Source of the DNA: Rhodospirillaceae bacterium
GTDB taxonomy: Bacteria > Pseudomonadota > Alphaproteobacteria > Dongiales > Dongiaceae
NCBI GenBank assembly: GCA_016794165.1
Contig: JAEUKV010000008.1
Coordinates: 1-36,063 of the forward strand
Length of the DNA stretch: 36,063 nucleotides
Direction of reading: 5' to 3'
Positions 8,012-15,683 of the stretch are shown here, piece after piece. Position 1 is the first letter of the stretch. Each line of letters starts with the position of its first letter. The position numbers and the translations under genes are program-made. The notes under the pieces are model-generated. The model worked only from the letters and a program-made list of their open reading frames with translations. It was not told the origin of the DNA and ran no database searches.

Positions 8012-8815
8012 ATGATTGTTGCCCTGCCGATGTACGACCTGCCGGAAATCGCCGCGGCCACCGACGCCTTCTGGCAGGGCCTGCGCGGGCATCTGTCGGC
8101 GGCCGGCCTCACCGGGCTTCCCGTCGCGCTGAGCCGGCCGGAGGAACTCTACATTCACTGGCTGGATCCGCAGCTGGCACTGTCACAGACCTGCGGCTAT
8201 CCGCTCACCCATATGCTGCGCGGCCGTATCCGCTACCTGGCGACACCATACTATGACGCCGATGGGTGCCGCGGCCCGCGCTATCGCAGCTTCGTGATCG
8301 TGCGCGCGGACGATGCGATCGAACAGGGGCGCGATCTCGCCGGGCGCAAGGCGGCTTTCAACGGCACGGATTCCCAGTCCGGCTACAACATCCTGAAGCA
8401 TTACCTGAATCGCCAGGGTGTGCGGCCGGGATCGCTGGCCGGTGCTGTCGAGAGCGGCGGCCACCGCCGCTCGGTGGCGCTGGTGAAGTCGGGCGGCGCC
8501 GATTTCTGCGCCGTGGACTGCGTGACCTGGGCGCTCCTTCAGGCGCATGCGCCGGAGGAAACCGAGGGGTTGCGCGTCCTCGACAAGACCTCAAGCGCCC
8601 CGAGCCTGCCCTTTGTCACCAGCCGCGATACACCAATCGAGAACATTGCTAGTCTGCGCTCCGGTCTGGGTGCGGCGATGACCGATCCGGGGCTTGCCGA
8701 TTGCCGCGCCACTCTTCTCCTGGAGTCGATCACGGTGCTGGACGAAGACGCCTATGAGGTGATTCTGGAACAGGAACGGGAAAGCTCCGCCGCCGGCTGG
8801 TCGGTGCTGGCATGA
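8012..8815 (+). CDS. PhnD-like substrate-binding domain protein without signal peptide
   Basis: The ATG at 8012 gives 267 residues starting MIVALPMYDLPE. A GTG at 7997 would add five. Several features match the phosphate/phosphite/phosphonate-binding (PhnD-like, PF12974-type) fold: the N-terminal strand with PMYD, the block CGYPLTHMLRGR, YRSFVIVRAD, the segment LAGRKAAFNGTDSQSGYNILKHYL, and DFCAVDCVTWALL. Members of ABC uptake systems carry a signal peptide, but here the conserved domain begins at residue 1, so the protein should stay in the cytoplasm. No ABC permease or ATPase lies nearby. Its stop overlaps the EamA gene start by four bases (8812-8815). A cytosolic sensor or ligand-binding role is inference. 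Confidence 0.7.
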   Translation: MIVALPMYDLPEIAAATDAFWQGLRGHLSAAGLTGLPVALSRPEELYIHWLDPQLALSQTCGYPLTHMLRGRIRYLATPYYDADGCRGPRYRSFVIVRADDAIEQGRDLAGRKAAFNGTDSQSGYNILKHYLNRQGVRPGSLAGAVESGGHRRSVALVKSGGADFCAVDCVTWALLQAHAPEETEGLRVLDKTSSAPSLPFVTSRDTPIENIASLRSGLGAAMTDPGLADCRATLLLESITVLDEDAYEVILEQERESSAAGWSVLA

Positions 8816-9771
8816 GCAGCGCGGGCAATATGGCAGCGCCCGCCGGGAATGGTGGTGTTCTGCTGCCCAGCGCGGCGCTCATCGCATCGACCCTGTTCTG
8901 GGGATCGATGTGGATCGGCCTGCGTGGAATCGATGCCGCCGGTATCCCGGCGACCCTCGGCGGAACGCTGGTCTATGGGCTGCCGGCCATCCTGCTGCTG
9001 CCGGTCGTCTTTCTCCGCCGCCGGCAGATGCTGGCGGGCGGCGGGCGCCTGCTGCTCTGCGCCGGACCGCTGGCGATGTGCAATATCCTCTTCGCCATGG
9101 CGGTGGTGACCGGCGAGGTCGGCATGGTGGTGCTGATGTTCTATCTCTCGCCGATCTGGTCGACGGTCTTCGAGCGCGTCTTCATGCGCGTGCCGATCTC
9201 GCCCCTGCGCTTTGCCGGGATCGCACTCGCCATCTGCGGCCTCTTGATCCTGCAGGGCGGCAACGGTCGCTGGCCCTGGCCCGCCAACATGTCGGAATGG
9301 ATGGCAGTCGGCGCTGGAATCTGCTGGGCGGTGGCGCTGCTGGCGGCGCGGCTCTGGCCCAATATCTCCGTGGTCGACAAGAGCATCCTGCAATTCGTCT
9401 GTGCGCTGCCCATTGGCCTGGTTGTCTTCGCGCTGGTCAGCACCTTCATGCTGCCCACCGCCTTGCCGGACAGCAGCGTGCTGATGGCGGCGATGCCCTG
9501 GGTATTGGCGACTATCCTGCTCTGGGTGACGCCGTCGCTGGTCCTCAGTCTCTGGGGCGCAGCGCGCCTGTCGCCCGGCCGCGCCAACATCCTGATGATG
9601 TTCGAAGTCGTGGTGGGCGTCGGGACTGGTGTCTGGCTGGCCGGCGAGGAGCTCGGCTGGAACAAGATACTGGGCGGCATCCTCATCATCAGTGCCAGCG
9701 TACTGGAAAGCTGGCAGGCCACCCGCGAAGTGCGCGATGCACGTCGCCAGAGACTGAGTGCCGCGAAATGA
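8812..9771 (+). CDS. EamA/DMT-family transporter
   Basis: This 319-residue protein has about ten membrane segments arranged as two EamA halves. The signature ASTLFWGSMWIGLRGI is near the N-terminus, and the second half ends with EVVVGVGTGVWLAGEELGWNKILGG, a typical EamA tail. Proteins of this family are inner-membrane metabolite exporters or importers, and the substrate is unknown. The gene overlaps the PhnD-like gene before it and the TusA-like gene after it by four bases each (ATGA), so the three are almost certainly co-translated. The pairing with TusA suggests a sulfur-containing or reduced substrate, but that is speculation. Confidence 0.85.
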   Translation: MSSAGNMAAPAGNGGVLLPSAALIASTLFWGSMWIGLRGIDAAGIPATLGGTLVYGLPAILLLPVVFLRRRQMLAGGGRLLLCAGPLAMCNILFAMAVVTGEVGMVVLMFYLSPIWSTVFERVFMRVPISPLRFAGIALAICGLLILQGGNGRWPWPANMSEWMAVGAGICWAVALLAARLWPNISVVDKSILQFVCALPIGLVVFALVSTFMLPTALPDSSVLMAAMPWVLATILLWVTPSLVLSLWGAARLSPGRANILMMFEVVVGVGTGVWLAGEELGWNKILGGILIISASVLESWQATREVRDARRQRLSAAK

Positions 9772-9995
9772 TCCGGAACTACGATGCCCGCGGCCTGAAA
9801 TGCCCGATCCCGGTATTGAAGGCCCGCAAGCTGATCAAGGATCTCGCCCCCGGCGACATCCTTGAAGTGGACGCCACCGATCCCGGCGCCCCGAAGGACT
9901 TCGCCCATTTCTGCGAAGTGACGGGGAACAGGCTGCTCGATGGCAGCGAGCCTGAACCGGGCGTGTTCCGGATCAGGATTGAGGTGGCGGGCTAG
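9768..9995 (+). CDS. TusA/SirA-family sulfur carrier protein
   Basis: The 75-residue protein starts at the ATG at 9768 inside the EamA stop codon. It has the family motif LKCPIPVLKARK, with Cys12 as the presumed persulfide-carrying residue in a CPxP turn, and the C-terminal block F-H/C-x-V-T-G-N-x-L ending in a beta strand. TusA proteins pass sulfane sulfur between partners, for example in tRNA 2-thiouridine formation, molybdenum cofactor synthesis or sulfur oxidation. As it lies in an operon with a transporter and a PhnD-like protein, this copy may serve a dedicated route rather than tRNA thiolation. The gene ends six bases before the converging MscS gene. Confidence 0.85.
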   Translation: MIRNYDARGLKCPIPVLKARKLIKDLAPGDILEVDATDPGAPKDFAHFCEVTGNRLLDGSEPEPGVFRIRIEVAG

Positions 9996-10001
9996 GTTTC
10001 G

Positions 10002-12140
10002 TCACCCTTCCGCCGGCTTTGCGACCGCCATGTCGAGTGCCTGTTTGGCGACGGCGGCCGTGCCGGTATCGCCGCCGGCAACCTGAACGGTGGGGAAGGC
10101 GAATTTGATGCCGTGCTCGTTGAAGGTTTGGCGGATCATGGCCAGCGCCTTCCGGCGGATGGTGAACTGCTCGCCGGGCTTGGTCATCATCTTCATGCGG
10201 ATCTGGATCGCAAAATCGCCGAACTGCTCGACCCCCTGCATCTTCAGGGGTTCGAGGATATGGGGCGCGAATTCGGGGTTCTCGGCCAGGGTCTTGCCCA
10301 CCTCCTTGATCAGCTTGCGGGCCTTCTCGAGATCGCTGTCATAGGTGATGCCGATGGTGAGCTTGTCGATCACCCAGTCGCGGCTCATGTTCTGCACGGC
10401 GCCCAACTCGCCGAAGGGCACCGTATAGAGCGGCCCGCGATGATGCCGCAGCTTGACCGAGCGGAGGCTGAAGGATTCGACCGTGCCCTTGTAAGAGCCG
10501 CTCTGGATGTATTCGCCGACGCGAAAGGCATCGTCGAGCAAATAGAACATGCCGCTGATCACGTCCTTGACCAGCGTCTGGGCGCCGAAGCCAACGGCGA
10601 CGCCGACCACCCCGGCGCCGGCGATCAGGGGGCCGATCTCGATCCCCATGCTGGACAGCACCATCAGTGCCGCGATGACGAAGATCACCACCATCAGCAC
10701 GTTGCGCAGGATCGGCAACAGGGTGCGCAGCCTGGCCTGGCGGCGGCGGGCCTCGTCATTGGCCTCGCCGGGGCTTGCCGCACCCAGCAGCTTCATGTCG
10801 ATAGCGGCGCGCAGCAGATGCCACAGGAATTCCGCCACCAGAACGATGACGATGGCACTCAACAGGCCGCGCAGCAGGCGGGTGGCTATCGTGTCCTCCA
10901 TGGTCATGGCGGCGAGGTCGATGTTCCACGCATGGGCGAGGAGCAGGGCGGCCCCGATGATCAGGATGGCGCGCAGACCCCGATCGAGACAGATCTCCGC
11001 GACGCCCGGCGCCGATGGCGCGGCGTCGGCACCCGCTGGCCGCAGGACATGATTGACGGCGCGGCGGATGAAGCGGATCGCCGCCGGCAGGGCGACCACC
11101 ACCACCATCAGCCAGAAGGCCGGCATGGCCGAGGACACCCAGAGCAGCCAGAGCAGGATGAAATAGGCGGTAACCAGCCAGTTGCCGAGGCGCCCGCCGA
11201 TGCGCCGCGTCGGCGTCTCCGAGGCGACGGCGTGTTCTTCCGGTCGTGGCCGTCGCCAGACCGCCTCGATGCCGATGCCGAGCAGCCCCAGCCCGAGGAT
11301 ATAGGCGATCAGAACTCGGGTCGGCTCTGGCACGTCGAGGCTGCGGAGCAGGCCGACGCTCACCCAGCCGAGGCTGAGCCAGCCGATCGCGACACCAAGC
11401 CGCCGGTACCAGAACCAGGCGCGCGTGGTGTCCATTGGCACGAGACGAAAGCGCTCGCCACCGGGCGCCAGGGCAAAGCGGGTCAGAGCCAGGCCCACCC
11501 GCAGGATGAGGAATGCGGAAAGATAGCTGAGCACGATCGTGCGCAACAGCGGCGGCCAGTCGAAGGCGAGGAAAGCGCCGACGCTGCCAATGGCAAAAGC
11601 GAGAACGAAGGCGAGGGAAAAACACAGGCGGATGCCAGCCGCGCGCAGTCTTTCGCCGGAACTCTCCAGGCTGAATCCGATAATCCATTGCTGAACGCCT
11701 TTGGTCGCGCGCCAGAACAGCACCTCCAGCAGGATCCCGAGACCGAGAAAGGCGAGAATCAGCAGGACAACTTCCCCTGGGCCGCGATCCCAGAACTCCC
11801 GCATCAGGCGATCCTTGAGGCGTCCGAGTTCCGACGTCAGGGTGGGCAGCGCTGCCAGCACACGCGCGAGATGGTCGCTGATCGTGACCAGGCGCTGGTC
11901 CATGTAGGTGCCTGGATCAATACTTTGCGGTTCGGACGCGCTGGCGGAATCGGAACGGGCAGGTTGCGAAGCCAGCCAGTGCCGTACGGACGGATCGTCC
12001 AGCAGCCGCAACAATTCCTGGACTTTGGCGGGCGTGGCGGCCGGACTTTCTGCCGGCCCGGCCGACTGAGCGACTGCAGGGATCGCCGAGCCGAGAAGGA
12101 TGGCAATCCAGAGGCCCGCGGCTGCGATCAGTCTGCACAA
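10002..12140 (-). CDS. Large MscS-family mechanosensitive channel
   Basis: From the TTG at 12140 the protein has 712 residues. It begins with a signal peptide (CRLIAAAGLWIAILLGSAIP, cleavage near AVAQ), followed by a short periplasmic region and about ten membrane segments. The MscS core near the C-terminus has the glycine/alanine pore helix GAGVVGVAVGFGAQTLVKD, then the beta domain with DDAFRVGEYIQ and TVESFSLRSVKLR, and the cytoplasmic cage domain. These channels open under membrane tension and release solutes during osmotic downshock. The TTG is chosen because a strong ribosome binding site lies six bases upstream. Longer in-frame starts up to 12332 would hide the signal peptide. The product is larger than MscS (about 290 residues) and close to the medium-large MscS group. 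Confidence 0.85.
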   Translation of the reverse strand: MCRLIAAAGLWIAILLGSAIPAVAQSAGPAESPAATPAKVQELLRLLDDPSVRHWLASQPARSDSASASEPQSIDPGTYMDQRLVTISDHLARVLAALPTLTSELGRLKDRLMREFWDRGPGEVVLLILAFLGLGILLEVLFWRATKGVQQWIIGFSLESSGERLRAAGIRLCFSLAFVLAFAIGSVGAFLAFDWPPLLRTIVLSYLSAFLILRVGLALTRFALAPGGERFRLVPMDTTRAWFWYRRLGVAIGWLSLGWVSVGLLRSLDVPEPTRVLIAYILGLGLLGIGIEAVWRRPRPEEHAVASETPTRRIGGRLGNWLVTAYFILLWLLWVSSAMPAFWLMVVVVALPAAIRFIRRAVNHVLRPAGADAAPSAPGVAEICLDRGLRAILIIGAALLLAHAWNIDLAAMTMEDTIATRLLRGLLSAIVIVLVAEFLWHLLRAAIDMKLLGAASPGEANDEARRRQARLRTLLPILRNVLMVVIFVIAALMVLSSMGIEIGPLIAGAGVVGVAVGFGAQTLVKDVISGMFYLLDDAFRVGEYIQSGSYKGTVESFSLRSVKLRHHRGPLYTVPFGELGAVQNMSRDWVIDKLTIGITYDSDLEKARKLIKEVGKTLAENPEFAPHILEPLKMQGVEQFGDFAIQIRMKMMTKPGEQFTIRRKALAMIRQTFNEHGIKFAFPTVQVAGGDTGTAAVAKQALDMAVAKPAEG

Positions 12141-12146
12141 GATCGA

Positions 12147-12154
12147 TCTCCCCC
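12147..12154 (-). promoter_or_regulatory. Ribosome binding site that supports the TTG start of the MscS gene
   Basis: Read on the minus strand this is GGGGGAGA, ending six bases before the TTG at 12140-12138. No similarly good site precedes the upstream in-frame starts, and the signal peptide begins right after this TTG. Confidence 0.6.
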
Positions 12155-12268
12155 GAGAATTCTGATTCGATCCAGTCTGCACCCAATACCGGTCCAAAGA
12201 CAGGGGGATACACGGCAGCGGCCGACACTGATTGACCACTTCCACCGCGTTAAGTAATTTGGGTTGGT

Positions 12269-12317
12269 CGGGATGTGCATGGGGCTTCCCGATACCCGCT
12301 ACGAAGCCGATAGCTCC
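12269..12317 (+). promoter_or_regulatory. Possible divergent fluoride (crcB) riboswitch aptamer
   Basis: The position, about 105 bases upstream of a crcB gene, is what prompted a close look. CGGG(A) at 12269-12273 pairs with (T)CCCG at 12287-12291. The loop begins with ATG, as in the known aptamer, and contains GGGGCT (12281-12286). That hexamer can pair with AGCTCC at 12312-12317 as a pseudoknot (one G-U). Between them lie ACCCGCT and GCCGAT, which resemble the conserved AACCGCT and GCTGAT of the family. Against it, the middle hairpin is only three base pairs, the first loop is too long, and several conserved bases differ. The evidence is pattern matching only. Confidence 0.27.
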
Positions 12318-12422
12318 AGTCGCACGAGGCAACGACGCCTTGGGCTGGCCGGAGTCCGTCCGGTACGAATTTCACAACCCACCCAGTCGCCGCCCCCCTG
12401 CTTTTTCGAGATGGGTGAGGTC

Positions 12423-12800
12423 ATGAGCTACCTGATCGTTTTCCTGGGAGCCGGCATCGGTGGCGCCCTGCGCCATGGGGTCAATGCCGCCAGCCTACGC
12501 CTGTTCGGCGGCGGATTTCCGGTAGGGACGCTCTTCGTCAACGTGGCGGGTTCGCTGCTGATGGGGGTGATCGCCGGGTACTTCGCCTTCAAGGGTGATG
12601 CGCCCCAGGGGTGGCGCCTCTTCATGACCACCGGCATCCTGGGTGGTTTCACGACCTTCTCGGCATTTTCCCTCGACGCGGCACTGCTCTACGAGCGCGG
12701 CGCGCTGGGGCAGGCGGCGCTCTATGTGCTGGGTTCCGTCGCGCTGTCGCTGATCGGCATCGCACTGGGGCTGGCGATCATCCGTTTCGGGCTGCGCTAG
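12423..12800 (+). CDS. crcB: Fluoride channel CrcB/FluC
   Basis: The ATG at 12423 gives 125 residues, the usual length for the family. Longer in-frame readings add unrelated sequence. Four membrane segments carry the family blocks GAGIGGALRHGVN, GTLFVNVAGSLLMG and GGFTTFSAFSLD, the last containing the phenylalanine and TTFS residues that line the fluoride path. FluC works as a dual-topology dimer that lets F- leave the cytoplasm and so protects enolase and other metalloenzymes. A single full gene is consistent with a homodimer. It converges on the TAXI protein gene with eight bases between the stops and is divergent from the MscS gene. Confidence 0.92.
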   Translation: MSYLIVFLGAGIGGALRHGVNAASLRLFGGGFPVGTLFVNVAGSLLMGVIAGYFAFKGDAPQGWRLFMTTGILGGFTTFSAFSLDAALLYERGALGQAALYVLGSVALSLIGIALGLAIIRFGLR

Positions 12801-12808
12801 GGCGAACT

Positions 12809-13969
12809 TCAGTTGGTGGTGGCGTCGTTCTGCCCCGGTGTCTCGGGCTCCGGCCGCAGCGAGGCGGGGAGGAAGCGGGTGACGCCCTGCTGGTCATAAT
12901 AGCGCAGGGCCCCCGGATGGAAGGGAACACTCACACCTGCCAGCGCCAGGTTGAGGTCGAGGGCCTTGCCGGTGGCGGATGCGAGGTCCTGGAGCTTGCG
13001 GCTGGTCATGGCCCATACCGCGCGGGTGAGTTCGTAGGTCGTCTGCTCATCCAGATGTTTCGAAACCAGCCAGACGGCGACCACTTCCAGGGTCGGTGTC
13101 TGTCCGACACCCTTGAACCGGTCGTCTCGGATCAGCCCCTTGGTGTAATAGGGCGTGTTCTTGGCGATTTCGGTCGCAGTTTCACCTTCGATTGGCAGCA
13201 AACGGATCGGCGTGGCTTCGGCAAGCGCGGTGACATCGCGGCTGTCCGGGGCATCGACCACGACCATGGCGTCGAGTTTGCCGTCCGCCAGTGACTGCCC
13301 GGCCGTGGCAACATCGAGGTAGTTGGGCTTGTATCGCTTGAGGGTCAGGCCGTAATGGGCCAGCACCTGGCGCGCGGTCAGAAGATTGTCACTGCCCTCC
13401 GGCCCAAGATTGACCCGCTTGCCCTTCAGGCCGGCGACCTCGGTGATCTTTGAGTCAGCCGGCACGATGATCTTGACGTTGATACGGCCCAATCCGGCGA
13501 TAGCGCGGAAGTCCTTGGCCGGCCCGGCGGATTTGAAGACGTCCTTGCCGGCAAAGGCGAGATAGGCGATGTCGGCCTGGGCCACGGCGGATTCAATCGT
13601 CTCGTTGCGCAGCTGGCCGAGATTGTCGATCGACCCGGTCGAGGTCTGTGCCAAGCCGATCATGCCGGGAATGCCGCAGGAACCGCCTTCCTCACAGCTG
13701 CGCGAACCGGGCGGGTTGCTGATGGCGCCGCTGATCAGGCCGGCGAGATCTGAGAGGGCCGTACCGGGGGCCCCGGCGCCGATCCGGAAATAGCTGAGGT
13801 CCTGGGCATTGGCGGCGGGGACGCGGCTGGCGCCATGCGTGCCGAAATCAAGACGCGAGAAGCCGAATGCGCCAATCCCGGCGGCTGCGCCCAGACCCAG
13901 AAGAAGCGCGCGCCGCCCCAGCAACCTGCGGGTCGCTGGCGTGGTGTTCTTCAGGAGGAAATTGGACAA
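12809..13969 (-). CDS. TAXI-family TRAP transporter solute-binding protein (orphan)
   Basis: The 386-residue protein has an N-terminal export signal with paired arginines (TRRLLGRRALLLGLG) and a hydrophobic run, so Tat or Sec export is possible. The mature part has TAXI-family blocks: YFRIGAGAPGTALSDLAG, AQADIAYLAFAGKDVF, LKGKRVNLGPEGSDN and the C-terminal PFHPGALRYYDQQG. These proteins bind organic acids or glutamate-like ligands in the periplasm for a DctM-type permease. No permease gene lies next to it, so it either works with a distant membrane component or has a sensing role. The farthest in-frame start is a TTG at 13969 with only a weak GGCAGG upstream, so the start is uncertain. SCEEGGSC could form a small disulfide loop. 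Confidence 0.8.
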   Translation of the reverse strand: MSNFLLKNTTPATRRLLGRRALLLGLGAAAGIGAFGFSRLDFGTHGASRVPAANAQDLSYFRIGAGAPGTALSDLAGLISGAISNPPGSRSCEEGGSCGIPGMIGLAQTSTGSIDNLGQLRNETIESAVAQADIAYLAFAGKDVFKSAGPAKDFRAIAGLGRINVKIIVPADSKITEVAGLKGKRVNLGPEGSDNLLTARQVLAHYGLTLKRYKPNYLDVATAGQSLADGKLDAMVVVDAPDSRDVTALAEATPIRLLPIEGETATEIAKNTPYYTKGLIRDDRFKGVGQTPTLEVVAVWLVSKHLDEQTTYELTRAVWAMTSRKLQDLASATGKALDLNLALAGVSVPFHPGALRYYDQQGVTRFLPASLRPEPETPGQNDATTN

Positions 13970-14069
13970 GGCAACCTGCCGGCTGGAGCAACAACTTTAT
14001 CTCTTGACATATAAGACGATTACCCATGAGTCGCCAATAACATCGCGGCAACTATGGTGTGCGTTTTGA

Positions 14070-15566
14070 TCAAAAATCTGCGATCCCCGTCACAATCTGT
14101 GCCGGAAGAACCTGCGCGCCGAGGCGTGTGCTGCGTGGCAGAGGGCGGCCGGGACGGATGCCGGTTGCTTTGTCGTCACGCCACACAAATGCCCCATTTA
14201 CCAGCACGTGAGCAATCCCGACGCTTCTCGCTGCGGGATCGGTGAAGGTGGCGCGGTCGATCACGCTTGCCGGATCGAACACCGTGATGTCGGCGAAGGC
14301 ACCCGCAGCCAGTTTGCCGCGATCGATGAGGCCAAAGCGTCTTGCGGTCAAACCCGTCATCTTGTGGATCGCCGTTTCGAGGTCGAACAGGCCGAGATCG
14401 CGGGCGTAGTGGCCGAGCACGCGAGGAAAGCTGCCCCAGAGGCGGGGATGGTTGATTTCGCCCCCCGGCAATCCGTCAGAGCCGATCATGGTCGGCGGAT
14501 AGGTCAGAATGGCTTGCACATCTGCCTCATCCTGGCAGAAGTAAATGGCCCCGCCCGGGGCCAGTTTTACCGCCGCCGCTTCCCGGTCGATGCCCCATTC
14601 GACGGCGATGTCGTCGAGCTCCCGCCCGGCCATATCGGGATGCGGCTGCGAGGAACTGATTAGGACGCGGCTCGCTGAGATGACAAAGGCCGGGTCGATG
14701 ATCGTCGCGGCTGCGTTGTAAGGATAGACGTCGAGGGCCACCATCTGGCCGGCGCGGGCGGCATCGATTCGGGGGAGGGACCAGGTGGTGTGACCGACAT
14801 TCTCTGGACCGTCCCCCTGGAGATGCGAGAGTACCACCGGCGTGTCGCTGCGGCGGCCGATCTCCAGCGCTTCCTCCAGGGCCTCCCGGAAATATGCGTC
14901 GTAGTTGCGGGCGTGGGTCGTATAGAGGGCGCCGGCCTTGCTGGCTACCTGGGCGAGGGCCACGACCTCGTCGGTATCCGCCGCCTTGTTGCTGGGATAT
15001 TCTAGGCCCGTGGAGAGGCCGAGGGCGCCGTCCGCCAGTGCTTCCTCCAGCCGCGCTTGCATCGCGGCGATCTCTGATGGATTGGCCGCCCGGTCCAACT
15101 CCGTCATGCACTCGACCCGCAGGACCGAATGGCCGACCAGGGCGGCGCTGTTAATCGCGGCAGGCGTGTCGCGCAGGGTCGCGAAGTAGTCCGCCATGCG
15201 GGGAAAGCGATACCAGCGTTCGTCGCCAAGCAGGAAGTCGTCCGGGTAGCAGTCGCGGGGCGTCAAGGGCGCTGCACTGAACCCGCAATTGCCAATGATC
15301 GTGGTGGTACATCCCTGGGAAACCTTGCTCGGCATATCCGGCTCGGCAAGCAGGGCGATGTCGTCATGGGCATGGGCGTCGATGAAGCCGGGGGCGACGA
15401 TCAGGCCGGTGGCATCGATCTCGGTTGCGCCGCGATGCGCGCCAAGCTCGCCGATGGCCACGATACGGTCACCATCGACCGCAAGGTCCGCCTGGAACCG
15501 GGAGGCGCCGCTGCCGTCGATCACCTGACCATGGCGGATAACAATATCATGCTGGGTGGCGGTCAT
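14070..15566 (-). CDS. N-acyl-D-amino-acid deacylase (D-aminoacylase family)
   Basis: From the ATG at 15566 the protein has 498 residues, the normal family length. An ATG at 15599 would add eleven. It is an amidohydrolase with a split beta domain (IVIRHGQVIDGSG) and a TIM barrel. Metal and catalytic residues include H65 and H67 (DAHAHDD), C94 (GNCGFS), the THARNYD and LSHLQ histidines, and the aspartate in MIGSDGLPG. The family hydrolyses N-acyl-D-amino acids to the free D-amino acid and a fatty acid or acetate, and some members act on related amides. It is divergent from the acyl-CoA synthetase gene, which could activate the released acid. That link is inference. Confidence 0.85.
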   Translation of the reverse strand: MTATQHDIVIRHGQVIDGSGASRFQADLAVDGDRIVAIGELGAHRGATEIDATGLIVAPGFIDAHAHDDIALLAEPDMPSKVSQGCTTTIIGNCGFSAAPLTPRDCYPDDFLLGDERWYRFPRMADYFATLRDTPAAINSAALVGHSVLRVECMTELDRAANPSEIAAMQARLEEALADGALGLSTGLEYPSNKAADTDEVVALAQVASKAGALYTTHARNYDAYFREALEEALEIGRRSDTPVVLSHLQGDGPENVGHTTWSLPRIDAARAGQMVALDVYPYNAAATIIDPAFVISASRVLISSSQPHPDMAGRELDDIAVEWGIDREAAAVKLAPGGAIYFCQDEADVQAILTYPPTMIGSDGLPGGEINHPRLWGSFPRVLGHYARDLGLFDLETAIHKMTGLTARRFGLIDRGKLAAGAFADITVFDPASVIDRATFTDPAARSVGIAHVLVNGAFVWRDDKATGIRPGRPLPRSTRLGAQVLPAQIVTGIADF

Positions 15567-15683
15567 GGTGCTGGGCTCCGGCCTGTCGCTAATGATCATG
15601 AGGATGGCGGATTGTCTCAAGCCCGCCGGTTCTGCTATCAGCACTTCTACCCGCATCCCTTCGACATTGGAATCCCATCTCCC

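Noticed and set aside
10113-12257. 714-codon plus-strand frame opposite the MscS gene
   Set aside because: Long antisense frames are common in high-G+C genes. The product is rich in Gln, Asp and His without any family, and the minus strand encodes a clear channel.
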